Assembly: GCA_013100805.1 (NCBI GenBank)
Contig: CP040000.1
Span: 186,001-250,000 of the forward strand
Length of the DNA stretch: 64,000 nt
Reading direction: 5' to 3'
From: Candidatus Saccharibacteria bacterium oral taxon 488
GTDB taxonomy: Bacteria; Patescibacteriota; Saccharimonadia; Saccharimonadales; Saccharimonadaceae
Shown piece after piece: positions 1 to 8,763 of this stretch. The number at the start of each line of letters is the position of its first letter. Within the stretch, counting starts at the first letter, position 1. Made by a program: the position numbers and the translations under genes. The notes beneath the pieces are model-generated. The model had not been told where the DNA came from. It searched no databases and worked only from the letters and a program-made list of their open reading frames with translations.

Positions 1-810
1 ATTCCATTAACAAATGGGCGGTTACGGTCAGTTGGCGGTTTTGAAAGTGATGTGTTGGAGCGGGCTGTGCATGGTGATGACGCACATTTGGTGTTACCTG
101 AATATGGAATAACGGCGGTATTTGATGGTATTGGTAGTATAAGGGGCGGCGGAGCGGCAGCCCGTAAGGCAGCCAAACTACTAGAGGAGATGTATCGTAA
201 GTTCAATCCTCAGGAAATTCGTAGCCAAGCCCCTGAGTATGCGAGTATAGAGCTTACTGCCAGTTTGAATGTAATTTCTGATATCATACGGAAAGATCCA
301 TCTTTAGGCGAAACCACTGCAAGCGTTGCACAAATGGTGAAGCACGATGGAAAAACGTTTGCTGTATGGGCCAATATCGGTGATTCCCGTATCTATCTGC
401 GACGTGATGGAAATTGGTATCAGCTAACGAGAGATGATGGTGAGGGTAACGTTTTGGATAAGGCTCTCGGTTATGATCTGATTGATAGAAAGCATCAATA
501 TGGCTCCGTTGAGGTTGGGCGGGGAGACATGATAGTTTGCTGTACAGACGGAATTACCGGTGATTTTGGGACTGACCGGGTGACGCGCTTTGAACTGGAA
601 AAGTGCATACCGGAATCTAGGTTTTCTCCGCAAACGGTTAGCGGGGTGGCGCAGGGGCTTATGGATATTGCTCGCAAGGGGGATGACAGAACGGTCGTGG
701 TGACGCAGGCTATAGCGGGCAAGGATGTGTACAAACGACAAATGGTTTGCTGTGATCGAACGGTGTTTCCTGGAGAGAATTGGTCCAGCCCGGTGATCTG
801 GCGGGTTTGA
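1..810 (+). CDS. PP2C-family serine/threonine protein phosphatase, probably 5'-truncated by the window edge
   Basis: This is a metal-dependent PP2C phosphatase expected to remove phosphate from Ser/Thr residues in the cytoplasm. Numbering from the GTG at 52, it shows the PP2C landmarks in order: a DDA motif near residue 9, FDGIG at 24-28, GDSR at 110-113, CTDG at 164-167 and DDRT at 211-214, where the acidic residues bind Mn/Mg. The frame stays open to base 1 and no ribosome binding site precedes the GTG at 52, so the true start probably lies upstream of the window. The 30-odd residues after the DDRT motif match no part of the family known to me. It ends 59 bases before rplU and has no kinase partner in view. 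Confidence 0.8.
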   Translation: MPLTNGRLRSVGGFESDVLERAVHGDDAHLVLPEYGITAVFDGIGSIRGGGAAARKAAKLLEEMYRKFNPQEIRSQAPEYASIELTASLNVISDIIRKDPSLGETTASVAQMVKHDGKTFAVWANIGDSRIYLRRDGNWYQLTRDDGEGNVLDKALGYDLIDRKHQYGSVEVGRGDMIVCCTDGITGDFGTDRVTRFELEKCIPESRFSPQTVSGVAQGLMDIARKGDDRTVVVTQAIAGKDVYKRQMVCCDRTVFPGENWSSPVIWRV

Positions 811-835
811 TTTATCGCAGCATCTCTGGTACAAT
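807..835 (+). promoter_or_regulatory. rplU promoter
   Basis: A -35-like TTGATT (807-812) and a -10 TACAAT (830-835) are separated by 17 bases, with the TGn extension typical of this window (TGG before TACAAT). The implied leader is about 28 bases and carries AAGGA ahead of the rplU ATG. Confidence 0.6.
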
Positions 836-869
836 GAAACAGATTGAAAACTAATTTTTAAGGAACGAA

Positions 870-1175
870 ATGAAAGCAGTCGTAAAAATCTCTGGCAAGC
901 AATATATTGTCAGCGAAAAAGAGTCCCTCTTGGTGGATCTCCTCCCTGAAGGCACAAAAGAACTCACTCTCGACGCACTTTTAGTGATTGATGGTGATAA
1001 AACAAAAGTTGGCACGCCGACCGTAAAAGGCGCGGTGGTAAAAGCGAAAGTCGTTGAGGCGGAAGTCAAGGGCGACAAGCTCCGCGTTATCCGCTACAAG
1101 AGCAAGAAGCGTGTCCACAAAGAAACGGGTCATCGCCAGAAGTACACCAAGATTCAGATTACCTCGATCAAATAA
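870..1175 (+). CDS. rplU: 50S ribosomal protein L21
   Basis: L21 is a 23S rRNA-binding protein of the large ribosomal subunit. The 101-residue length and N-terminal AVVKISGKQY signature match the family, and the basic C-terminal half with KSKKRVHKETGHRQ is the usual RNA-binding end. The ATG at 870 follows AAGGAACGAA. In most bacteria rplU is immediately followed by rpmA (L27); here a terminator follows and rpmA sits near 56.3 kb on the opposite strand, so the usual operon is broken. Confidence 0.97.
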   Translation: MKAVVKISGKQYIVSEKESLLVDLLPEGTKELTLDALLVIDGDKTKVGTPTVKGAVVKAKVVEAEVKGDKLRVIRYKSKKRVHKETGHRQKYTKIQITSIK

Positions 1176-1188
1176 CCGATGAATTAGC

Positions 1189-1218
1189 ATACCGCCCCGC
1201 GATGAGGGTGGTATTTTT
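1189..1218 (+). terminator. Intrinsic terminator of rplU
   Basis: A 9-bp stem (1189-1197 with 1206-1214, one G-T pair) encloses an 8-base loop and is followed by a run of T at 1214-1218. It lies 13 bases after the rplU stop and before parA, and so separates the two transcription units. Confidence 0.85.
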
Positions 1219-1262
1219 ATGGCTGAAACTATGGTACAATGAGGTAAGCAGAAGGGGTATCG

Positions 1263-2027
1263 ATGACGAAGATTATTGCGGTGACAAATCAAAAGGGCGG
1301 CGTCGGCAAGACGACGACTTCAATTAATATGGCGTATTTTTTGGCAAAAGCCGGTAAGCGGACGCTGATCGTTGACTTTGACCCGCAGGGAAATTCTACC
1401 AGCGGCCTTGGTATTGATAAGCAAGAATTGGGCGCAACGATGACCGAGGTGGTGACTGGTCAGACGGCCTTGAATAATATAATTATTCAAACTGACATCA
1501 AGAATCTATCGATCGCACCGGCCACGCCGCACCTGGCAAATACCGAGGTTGAGCTAGCCCAAGCCGAGGGGCGGTTCGTGCGGCTGCGCCAGGCGCTGGC
1601 GAGCCTCGCCGGGTATGATTATGTGATCATCGATAGCCCGCCGAGTTTGAGCCTGCTGACCGTGAATGGGCTGATCGCAGCACAGTATGTCTTGCTGCCA
1701 GTGCAGGCAGAGTTTTATGCGCTCGAGGGGCTGGGGCAGCTGATGGAGACGATGAAGTTGGTCCGCAAGGGGCTCAATCCGCATCTGCGCTTGCTCGGCG
1801 TGGTGACCACCATGGTTGATTCGCGAACGACTCTATCGAGTCAGGTATACGATGAAATTAAAAAGCATTTTGCTGATACGATTTTCAAGACGACGATTCC
1901 GCGTAACATTCGCCTCGCTGAGGCGCCAAGTCATGGCGTGCCGGTTGGCGTGTACGATCGTTTCTCGAAGGGCTCGCGAGCCTACCACGCGCTGACCAAA
2001 GAAATTATCGAGAGGATTGAAGGATGA
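1263..2027 (+). CDS. parA: ParA/Soj chromosome-partition ATPase
   Basis: A ParA-type P-loop ATPase that works with ParB to segregate the origin region. The deviant Walker A KGGVGKTT spans residues 11-18, followed by the DFDPQGNST Walker A' region near residue 38 and DYVIIDSPP near residue 120. Its 254 residues match chromosomal Soj proteins. A TGG-TACAAT -10 box (1235-1240) and an AGAAGGGG ribosome site precede the ATG. It overlaps parB by 4 bases (ATGA), the standard coupled parAB arrangement. No convincing parS site was found in the window. Confidence 0.95.
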   Translation: MTKIIAVTNQKGGVGKTTTSINMAYFLAKAGKRTLIVDFDPQGNSTSGLGIDKQELGATMTEVVTGQTALNNIIIQTDIKNLSIAPATPHLANTEVELAQAEGRFVRLRQALASLAGYDYVIIDSPPSLSLLTVNGLIAAQYVLLPVQAEFYALEGLGQLMETMKLVRKGLNPHLRLLGVVTTMVDSRTTLSSQVYDEIKKHFADTIFKTTIPRNIRLAEAPSHGVPVGVYDRFSKGSRAYHALTKEIIERIEG

Positions 2028-2902
2028 AAAAGGGACTTGGGCGGGGATTTGATTCGCTGATACCGACAAATTTGTTTGACGAGGCCTTTGACCCGACGGC
2101 TGGTCAAGATGCGACAATGTCGCAATTACGCCAGCTGCCTACCACAGACATTATCCCAGATCCAGACCAGCCGCGGCGGTTCTTTGATGAGGAAGCGCTG
2201 CGTGAACTGGCCGATTCGATTCGTCGTCACGGCGTGGTGCAGCCGATCGTCGTGACACCACATGGGGCACAATTCATGATCGTGGCTGGTGAGCGGCGCT
2301 GGCGAGCGGCGCAGCTGGCTGGATTAGTAGAGATACCGAGCATCATTCGCAGTTTAAGCGATCAGCATCGATTAGAGGTGTCACTGATCGAGAACTTGCA
2401 GCGACGCGACCTCAATCCGCTGGAGACGGCGACGGCCTACATGAAGCTACGTGACCAGTTCAATATGACGCTGGAACAAATCGGCCAGCACGTTGGTGGT
2501 AAATCGGTTAGCGCCATTAGTAATACGCTGCGTCTCTTGAAATTACCAAGCGTGGTGCGGACGGCGCTGTTTGAAAATAAGATTTCTGAAGGGCAGGCGC
2601 GAACATTAGTGGGGCTGCCAGATGACGTGGCGGAGGATTTGCTGCAGCAGACGATTGATCAGGGCTGGAGCGTGCGCAAGCTCGAGCAGATGATCGCCGC
2701 CTGGAAGCGGTCGCAACAGCCGCCGGGCCCCGCGTCAATTCCAAAGCCAGCCCGCTCGCCGCACGCCTCGTCGGTGGCGCGCCTGTCGAAAAAACTCCGT
2801 GCTGACATCACGGTTCGCACCAGTAAGCGCGGTGCCGGTCAGATTATCATTCCGTTCAAAGACCAAGCTGATTTTGAGCGGATCCGCGACTTGATTGGCT
2901 GA
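2024..2902 (+). CDS. parB: ParB/Spo0J chromosome-partition protein
   Basis: A CTP-dependent DNA clamp that loads at parS and stimulates ParA. The N-terminus carries the short GLGRGFDSLIP segment used by ParB proteins to contact ParA. The ParB/Srx domain follows, with the CTP-binding GERRWRAA motif near residue 90 and ENLQRRDLNP near residue 125, then the helix-turn-helix region around residues 145-175. The C-terminal dimerisation part is short. At 292 residues it is of normal length. Its start overlaps the parA stop by 4 bases, so the two are translationally coupled. It converges on lepB with only 3 bases between the stops. Confidence 0.95.
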   Translation: MKKGLGRGFDSLIPTNLFDEAFDPTAGQDATMSQLRQLPTTDIIPDPDQPRRFFDEEALRELADSIRRHGVVQPIVVTPHGAQFMIVAGERRWRAAQLAGLVEIPSIIRSLSDQHRLEVSLIENLQRRDLNPLETATAYMKLRDQFNMTLEQIGQHVGGKSVSAISNTLRLLKLPSVVRTALFENKISEGQARTLVGLPDDVAEDLLQQTIDQGWSVRKLEQMIAAWKRSQQPPGPASIPKPARSPHASSVARLSKKLRADITVRTSKRGAGQIIIPFKDQADFERIRDLIG

Positions 2903-2905
2903 TTG

Positions 2906-3511
2906 TTAAAACCCTCTGATCTGTGTGAAGGGGAAAATGCGGGCGATGACCGGCCCAACAATGTCGTATAGCGGAATGTTGCCCATGCAGTTACGCGAGT
3001 CACACGAAAAATTACCCTCACGATTATCACCCATCACGAAAACTGTCCCCTCGGACACCTTGGTGTCGACATCGCCGGAGGTGGGTGACTTTGGTTCGTT
3101 TTTATTGACGGTTGTGTCGGGGTTAAAGCCGTTCGGATGTTCGCTGTTATAAACGGTGACAACGCCGTTTTTGACGGTGACGCGCTCACCCGCGAAAGCA
3201 ATTACCCGTTTGACGATATATTCATCGTGACCCAAGGTTGGATTGTAATTAGGATTTTTAAAGACAATAATTTGACCGCGCTGGGGGATGTATTGTTTAT
3301 TTTGAAGCTGTTTGATCGTGACTGATAGTCGGTCGACGATCAGGCGGTCGTTGGTGTGCATGGTGTTTTCCATACTCGGCCCCTGCACGCCAAAGCTACG
3401 AAAAACAAAGGTATTGATCAAAATCGTTCCGATGATCACTCCGACCACAAAAATAATCAGCCCCAGACTGTCCCTCAGGCGCGGGTGTCGATCGAGAAAG
3501 TGAGCATCCAT
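2906..3511 (-). CDS. lepB: Signal peptidase I
   Basis: A membrane-anchored serine protease that removes signal peptides from exported proteins. I place the start at the ATG at 3511 because a TATAAT box (plus-strand 3519-3524) lies 7 bases upstream, which suggests a leaderless mRNA; the longer reading frame would run through that promoter. One transmembrane helix (about residues 16-37) is followed by GPSM with nucleophile Ser46, and the general base is Lys101 in IVKRV. The box-E region reads GDNREGNFSCDSRNCMG: it has an extra Cys on each side of the conserved DSR, which could form a disulfide on the outer face. At about 201 residues it is complete. Confidence 0.93.
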   Translation of the reverse strand: MDAHFLDRHPRLRDSLGLIIFVVGVIIGTILINTFVFRSFGVQGPSMENTMHTNDRLIVDRLSVTIKQLQNKQYIPQRGQIIVFKNPNYNPTLGHDEYIVKRVIAFAGERVTVKNGVVTVYNSEHPNGFNPDTTVNKNEPKSPTSGDVDTKVSEGTVFVMGDNREGNFSCDSRNCMGNIPLYDIVGPVIARIFPFTQIRGF

Positions 3512-3586
3512 CCGCCTTATTATACATGGTTTAGCGGCGAAAACCAAAAGCTTGATCGATAGAGAAGTGTGCTATAATAAGGAGCA

Positions 3587-5260
3587 GTGAAAATTTCAAA
3601 TAGGAATTCGGTCGATGGATTTGTACCGCGGAGGGTTCAGCGGTCTCGTTTGGGTGGTGTGTCGCCGGAGCAGGTAGCCGCTCATCCTCGTCAGGCGGAG
3701 CAGCCTACCCCACAGATACTTGGGCAGCAGCCGGTCCAATTACCGCGCCAGTCACTGTCACAAGCTGATCGGGTGCGTCTCGCGACTTCGTCAACTGCTG
3801 ATATTGACGAAGATATTAGCAATTCGCTCAAAGATCTTGACATCCGAAAGCCCGAAACACCTCGCGAAAAGCGCAAGAAATCGCATAAAAAACGTCGCAA
3901 GCTAAAGATTATTATCCTGGTGATCGTGGCGCTGATAATTCTGGTGGGCGGATTTTTGCTGTACAAGGCGTGGGTCAATGCGGGGCGAGTGTTTGGTAGC
4001 GGTAATCTGATTGACTTGTTTCAGAATCAACCGCTGAAAATGGATGCACACGGGCGGAGCAATATGCTGATCCTCGGTACGACGGATGATGATCCAGACC
4101 ATCCGGGCGCAACGTTGACCGACTCAATGATGGTGCTGAGTGTTGATCAAAAGAAGCACGATGCCTATATGTTTAGTATTCCGCGCGACCTATACGTGCA
4201 GTTTGGGCGAGTTTGTAATTCTGGTCGTGCCGGTAAGATCAATGAATATTTTGACTGCGTTGCCAAGGGCAACGATGAGCAGTCTGAAAAGAAGCGGATG
4301 GATGCCACCCGCGAGTTTGTTGGCAAGATTTTTGGCATGGATCTACAGTATGTGGCGCATGTGAATGCTCAAGTGATCAAGGATGCGGTCAACGCGGTCG
4401 GTGGCGTGACCGTGAATGTACAGAGCGATGATCCGCGCGGTGTGTTTGATCCGAGCGTCGACTGGATGTGTCGGGAAAAGGGTCTATCGGCAGAGCAGCG
4501 GAAACGACGCTGTCCGACGGGGCATTACATTCATTTCAAGAATGGGCCAAATGAGATGGACGGTGACAAGGCGCTGTATTTCTCGCGAGCGCGTGGTGCG
4601 CTGGGCGGTTCGTATGGGCTGGATAAGTCGAACTTTGACCGCGAGAAAAACCAACAGTTGGTGCTGATGGCGCTCAAGAACAAGGCGGCCTCGACAGGCA
4701 CGCTAACTGATCTTGGCAAGGTGACGGCGCTGATGGACGCCATGGGTAAGAACTTACGCACTAACGTTGACGCCAAGGAAGTTCGTACGGTGATGGATGT
4801 TGCCTCCAAGATTAAAGATTCTGACATTCACCGTCTCAGCTTTATTGAAAAAGATAATGTCCTACTTGGTACGAGTAGTGTTGGTGGCGCCAGTGTGGTC
4901 GTGCCAACGGCTGGTCAGTTTGATTATTCGCAAATTCGATCGTTTATCAAGGTGGAAATATACGGTGATGCACTCGCCAAGGAAAAGGCGCGCGTCCTGG
5001 TGCTCAATGGCAGTGGCGTGGTCGGAGCCGCCAAATCCGAAGCTGATCGCCTAAAGGCGGCATCGCTCAACGTGGTGAGCGTCGGCAATTCACCACAGAA
5101 AATTACCGAAAAGTATAAGGTTTATCAGCTGGAGTCAGGCAAGTCCAAGCAGGCTTCTGCCAACAAGATTAAAGAACTGTATGGTGTAACATTAACCGAA
5201 GGCAAACCGCCATTTAACCTGCCAGCTGAAGCTGACTTCGTGGTGATAATCGGGCCGTAA
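3587..5260 (+). CDS. LytR-CpsA-Psr (LCP) family cell-wall polymer ligase
   Basis: LCP enzymes transfer undecaprenyl-linked polymers onto peptidoglycan outside the membrane. The start is the GTG at 3587, preceded by AAGGAG and by a TGC-TATAAT box (3573-3578) only 8 bases away. A charged cytoplasmic N-terminus of about 100 residues is followed by one transmembrane helix (about 105-127). The LCP domain follows, with TDSMMVLSVD, IPRDLYV and the arginine-rich FSRARGALGG then FDREKNQQ that bind the polyprenyl phosphate. The last 90 residues (VLVLNGSGVVGAAK) match a LytR_C domain. At 557 residues it is long because of the cytoplasmic tail, which is rich in Q, P and S. The attached polymer is unknown. 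Confidence 0.92.
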   Translation: MKISNRNSVDGFVPRRVQRSRLGGVSPEQVAAHPRQAEQPTPQILGQQPVQLPRQSLSQADRVRLATSSTADIDEDISNSLKDLDIRKPETPREKRKKSHKKRRKLKIIILVIVALIILVGGFLLYKAWVNAGRVFGSGNLIDLFQNQPLKMDAHGRSNMLILGTTDDDPDHPGATLTDSMMVLSVDQKKHDAYMFSIPRDLYVQFGRVCNSGRAGKINEYFDCVAKGNDEQSEKKRMDATREFVGKIFGMDLQYVAHVNAQVIKDAVNAVGGVTVNVQSDDPRGVFDPSVDWMCREKGLSAEQRKRRCPTGHYIHFKNGPNEMDGDKALYFSRARGALGGSYGLDKSNFDREKNQQLVLMALKNKAASTGTLTDLGKVTALMDAMGKNLRTNVDAKEVRTVMDVASKIKDSDIHRLSFIEKDNVLLGTSSVGGASVVVPTAGQFDYSQIRSFIKVEIYGDALAKEKARVLVLNGSGVVGAAKSEADRLKAASLNVVSVGNSPQKITEKYKVYQLESGKSKQASANKIKELYGVTLTEGKPPFNLPAEADFVVIIGP

Positions 5261-5280
5261 TTTGGTATAATAGGGTGGCA

Positions 5281-6054
5281 ATGGAGTTTCTGAAAAAAAC
5301 AGCCAGGCGACGGTCGCTTCTCAGTAATATCGCTTATTACGCGCTCAATCTAGGGATGGTGGCAGTCTTGTTCTGGATGTCGCAGGAGATTCATTATCCG
5401 TTGGCGGCGATTGTGTTGGTACTCTTAAGTAAGTGGCGGACATTGTCGGTACGTCCTAAGTTCTGGCTAACGAATATTCAAGGAAGCCTGGTTGATGTGG
5501 TGGTTGGTCTCGGTGTGGTGGCGCTAATGTACGCGCCGCAGGCGACGTTGGAGCTACGAATCGCACTGGCGGTATTTTATGCAGCGTGGCTTGTCGCCAT
5601 CAAGCCGCTGTCAAAGCGCTGGCAGATGACATTGCAGGCGGGCCTCGCGGTGTTTATCGGTACAGCAGCGCTGTTTGCAGTGTCACATGAATGGCCGGCC
5701 GCGGTGGTCGTGTTGGGTGCGCTAATTATTGGCTATGGTACGGCTCGGCATTTTCTATCGACGTTTCGTGAGGAGCAGATTACGGTGCTCAGTTTAGCCT
5801 GGGGGCTGGTGTTTGCGGAGATTGGCTGGCTGGCGCATTACTGGACGTTTGGCTATGCGCTGCTCGGGGTAAACGCGCTGCAACTACCGCAGGCGACGAT
5901 TATCTTTATGCTGCTGTCATTCGTAGCTGAGCGTGTTTATACTTCTTGGCATAAGCATAAAACGATCGTTGTTGCTGAAGTTGCTGGCCCAGCTATCTTG
6001 GCGTCGGCACTCATCCTGACTATCTTACTATTCTTTAACTCGGTGACACTATAA
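5281..6054 (+). CDS. Polytopic membrane protein of unknown function
   Basis: A hydrophobic protein of about 257 residues with roughly seven to eight predicted membrane spans and no catalytic motif I can recognise. A basic stretch (KKTARRRS) opens the N-terminus and suggests a cytoplasmic start. A TGG-TATAAT box (5266-5271) sits 9 bases before the ATG at 5281; an in-frame GTG at 5275 is an alternative start but leaves only 3 bases. It lies between the LCP ligase and the HtrA protease and may be co-transcribed with htrA, whose ATG follows 22 bases after this stop. Confidence 0.75.
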   Translation: MEFLKKTARRRSLLSNIAYYALNLGMVAVLFWMSQEIHYPLAAIVLVLLSKWRTLSVRPKFWLTNIQGSLVDVVVGLGVVALMYAPQATLELRIALAVFYAAWLVAIKPLSKRWQMTLQAGLAVFIGTAALFAVSHEWPAAVVVLGALIIGYGTARHFLSTFREEQITVLSLAWGLVFAEIGWLAHYWTFGYALLGVNALQLPQATIIFMLLSFVAERVYTSWHKHKTIVVAEVAGPAILASALILTILLFFNSVTL

Positions 6055-6076
6055 ATTATAAAATTGGAGTAAACCT

Positions 6077-7234
6077 ATGGAGCAAGAAGCGAATCTAACC
6101 AACCAGCCAAAACCGAACCGTCGCAAGAAGATTGCGCTGATAAGTATATGTATCATTGCGGGCATATGGCTGGCGTTTGGTTCAGCGGCATTTGGGTCGT
6201 GGTTAACGCTTCAGTTGACGAAGCAATCTCCGCAGCCAGTGGCTGATGGCAACCGGGTTATATCACGAGACGAAGCCGATGTTAGCGAGGTGGTGCAGCG
6301 TGTTTCTAAAAGCGTAGTCTCAATTGTTACAACCAAAAACGGTCGATCCTTTTCGTATAGTGACGTGCGGCAGGGCGCTGGTACAGGCATTATCATTAGT
6401 AAGGACGGCTATATTTTGACAAATAAACATGTTGTCAAGGACGCTGATCGTGTTGAAATTGTGAGCAGTGACGGCACACAATATACTGATGTCAAGTTTG
6501 TTGGAGCTGACCCACTCAATGACGTGGCATTTCTCAAGATTAACGGCGTTAATGATCTGCCAGCGGCCACCCTGGGTGACTCAGGTACCGTTCGTGTCGG
6601 TCAGAAAGTGATTGCAATCGGCAACTCATTGGGTCGTTACCAAAATACCGTGACGATGGGTATTATCTCGGGCAAGGGTCGGCCGGTTCAGGCGTCTACT
6701 AGTGAGCGGAGCGGCGAAGCCGAGAGCTTGACTGATTTGCTCCAGACCGATGCCGCGATCAATCCGGGTAATTCTGGCGGGCCACTTCTCAATATGTCGG
6801 GCCAGGTTATCGGCATCAACACAGCGATCGTTTCAGATGCACAAAGCGTAGGTTTTGCGATTCCGATCGGTGCTGCCAAGGGGCTAGTCCGCAGCGTGTT
6901 GGCATCTGGTAAAATTCAGAAATCGTATATCGGCGTGCGATATATCGCTATCACGCCTGAAGTGCGTGCCGAGTATAAACTATCCGCCAAAAGCGGCGCC
7001 TATGTCGGTGGTTCACGCGACAAATCGGCGGTCGTCGCTGGCGGGCCGGCAGATAAAGCAGGTATCAAGGACGGCGACGTCATTACCAAGGTAAACGACA
7101 AGCTAATCGGCGAGCAGGGCGGCCTCGGCAGTCTTATTTCTGAGTTCTTGCCGGGCGAGACAGTAGAACTGACTATCCTGCGCGACGGCAAGGAACAGAA
7201 GGTCAAGCTAACGCTTGGTGCTTACAAGGCGTAG
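6077..7234 (+). CDS. HtrA/DegP-type membrane-anchored serine protease with PDZ domain
   Basis: An extracytoplasmic protease/chaperone for misfolded exported proteins. The order is a short basic cytoplasmic tail, a transmembrane helix (about residues 19-42), a trypsin-like domain with the triad His118 (TNKHVV), Asp149 (LNDVAF) and Ser233 (NPGNSGGP), and one C-terminal PDZ domain (about 285-380). The 385-residue length with a single PDZ resembles Gram-positive HtrA. TTGGAG precedes the ATG. The last 27 bases overlap the end of prmC on the other strand, one of several convergent tail overlaps in this window. Confidence 0.93.
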   Translation: MEQEANLTNQPKPNRRKKIALISICIIAGIWLAFGSAAFGSWLTLQLTKQSPQPVADGNRVISRDEADVSEVVQRVSKSVVSIVTTKNGRSFSYSDVRQGAGTGIIISKDGYILTNKHVVKDADRVEIVSSDGTQYTDVKFVGADPLNDVAFLKINGVNDLPAATLGDSGTVRVGQKVIAIGNSLGRYQNTVTMGIISGKGRPVQASTSERSGEAESLTDLLQTDAAINPGNSGGPLLNMSGQVIGINTAIVSDAQSVGFAIPIGAAKGLVRSVLASGKIQKSYIGVRYIAITPEVRAEYKLSAKSGAYVGGSRDKSAVVAGGPADKAGIKDGDVITKVNDKLIGEQGGLGSLISEFLPGETVELTILRDGKEQKVKLTLGAYKA

Positions 7235-8032
7235 GACGAGGATAAAGCCGCGCGTCTCTACCTCGTGAAGGCCGTGCTGTCTTGCTTGATGGAGAATTGC
7301 CTGGTGCTGTCGCGGGTCGGCTTCCAGAAAAAGCAGACCATCCGCCGTCAAGCGGCGCGGCGCTTGCTCAATGAGTGTCTCGATTAACCTCAACCCATTA
7401 TCCGCTGCGAATAACGCCTCGGCGGGTTCGTGGCGCAGTTCTGGTGAAACATCCCAGTCCCGATCAACATACGGTAAATTAGCAAAGATATAATCCATCG
7501 GTTCAATCTGCCCAGAAAGGAGTGACTGTTGCTGCAGTGTCACCCGAGCCTGCAAATTGCCCGCGTTTTTCTCGGCAACTTTTAAGGCTCGCGGACTAAT
7601 GTCAGACAGAATAACCCGCAGGGACGGCCGCTCTAGCGCTGCTGTAATGCCGAGGCAGCCCGAACCGGTACCGATATCAATTAGCGTCTTTGGCGCGATC
7701 TCACCGGCTGTTAGCGCCAAGAACAGGGTAATCATCTCCTCCGACTCCGGCCGCGGCACCAAGACGGCCGGTGAAACAGTAAATTTCCGTCCGTAAAATT
7801 CCTTACAACCCAAAATATATGCCAGCGGCACTCGGTCAAGACGCAAGCTCAGCCTGGCCTCGGCGATATCAACCCGTCGCGGATCAATCTCCTCATCCAG
7901 GTGTGCGTGAAGGTATGTCCGGTTCTTCCGCAGAGTGTTAGCCAATATCAGCTCGGCGTCCAACCGCGCCGACGTGATGCCGATAGCCTTTAACTGTTTA
8001 GCGGCGTTCTTTAGCCAGGTTGCTATATTCAT
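7208..8032 (-). CDS. prmC: Release factor glutamine N5-methyltransferase
   Basis: PrmC methylates the Gln of the GGQ motif in RF1 and RF2; both of those targets are encoded in this window. The N-terminal helical domain is followed by VPRPESE near residue 93, the SAM-binding DIGTGSG near residue 119 and the substrate motif, which reads NLPY (in FANLPYV) instead of the canonical NPPY. The four-residue motif with N, P and Y retained still supports a Gln/Asn methylase. On the minus strand a TATAAT box (plus 8040-8045) lies 7 bases before the ATG, with no ribosome site, which suggests a leaderless message. Confidence 0.92.
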   Translation of the reverse strand: MNIATWLKNAAKQLKAIGITSARLDAELILANTLRKNRTYLHAHLDEEIDPRRVDIAEARLSLRLDRVPLAYILGCKEFYGRKFTVSPAVLVPRPESEEMITLFLALTAGEIAPKTLIDIGTGSGCLGITAALERPSLRVILSDISPRALKVAEKNAGNLQARVTLQQQSLLSGQIEPMDYIFANLPYVDRDWDVSPELRHEPAEALFAADNGLRLIETLIEQAPRRLTADGLLFLEADPRQHQAILHQARQHGLHEVETRGFILVLRLVSTKR

Positions 8033-8109
8033 GTTGTTAATTATACTACATATCCGGGAATGAGTAAAGTGGTTGTGGTTACAAAATAGCTATAAAGTTG
8101 TAAAAAGTA

Positions 8110-8139
8110 TTGACAAATCAAGAGAGAGAGTAATATAAG
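8110..8139 (+). promoter_or_regulatory. Promoter with an (AG)5 tract between the -35 and -10 elements
   Basis: A perfect -35 TTGACA (8110-8115) is followed by AATCA, five AG dinucleotides (8121-8130), then TAATAT (8131-8136) or TATAAG (8134-8139). Almost the same element (TTGACAAATTA plus four AG) stands before the orphan gene at 10530. It drives the orphan gene at 8178. Confidence 0.6.
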
Positions 8140-8177
8140 AAGCACGCTAAGCATAATCAAGTAAAAAGGAATAAGTT

Positions 8178-8744
8178 GTGGATAGAAATAGGACTCCATC
8201 ACTAGCGACATTAGAACATATGGATGAAGAGCGCGAGCCACGTATCGTCGCCTATGAAAGCGGTGCCACTGCGTTAGTTCACGATGAGCCAGGTGACAAA
8301 GTAACTATCGGCGCTGGTGATAAATATTTTAGAGATCCTGAGTTGACTGGCGGCATGCTTTGTTTTGAGGCTACTCGTGATGATGGCGTCAGAGTTGAGT
8401 CTTATGTTACAGCAGATAAAGTTGTAACTGCACGATACTATGATCACATGGTCGCGTATGATGTGTATACACGCAACAGCAATACCCAAGATGAGGCGGC
8501 GATACCAGTGCCAGTGGGCAATGATATACACGGACGGGAGTTCGTGATTGGTGAGGATATTACAGTAATTCCGGGGTATGCTCGCGGCGGTATGACGCTA
8601 ACGTCCATTTCGGCGGAGTATAAAATTATTAATACGGGCCGTTATGATACCATAAAGGGTGAAAGTCCATTTGAGACAATAAAACACAAAATTGAAAAGC
8701 AGCGACGGAATAGTAAATTTGGCTCGGTTGCACTAGGGGTATAA
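8178..8744 (+). CDS. Orphan protein of unknown function (188 aa)
   Basis: I do not recognise a family. The protein is soluble, with no signal peptide or membrane span. It is rich in D, G, V and T, which looks like a mostly beta-strand fold, and has a basic C-terminal helix (HKIEKQRRNSK). The start is the GTG at 8178, seven bases after AAGGA. Codon choice is more A/T-rich than in neighbouring core genes. Its promoter shares the TTGACAAAT(AG)n element with the orphan at 10530, which hints at joint regulation; no sequence similarity between the two proteins was evident. It converges on prfA. Confidence 0.7.
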   Translation: MDRNRTPSLATLEHMDEEREPRIVAYESGATALVHDEPGDKVTIGAGDKYFRDPELTGGMLCFEATRDDGVRVESYVTADKVVTARYYDHMVAYDVYTRNSNTQDEAAIPVPVGNDIHGREFVIGEDITVIPGYARGGMTLTSISAEYKIINTGRYDTIKGESPFETIKHKIEKQRRNSKFGSVALGV

Positions 8745-8763
8745 TACTACTAGGTAGCTGATA

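Noticed and set aside
721..741. The PP2C tail encodes DVYKRQ, the peptide produced by translated Nextera adapter sequence
   Set aside because: The DNA differs from the adapter at several synonymous positions, so this is a coincidence at the protein level and not contamination.
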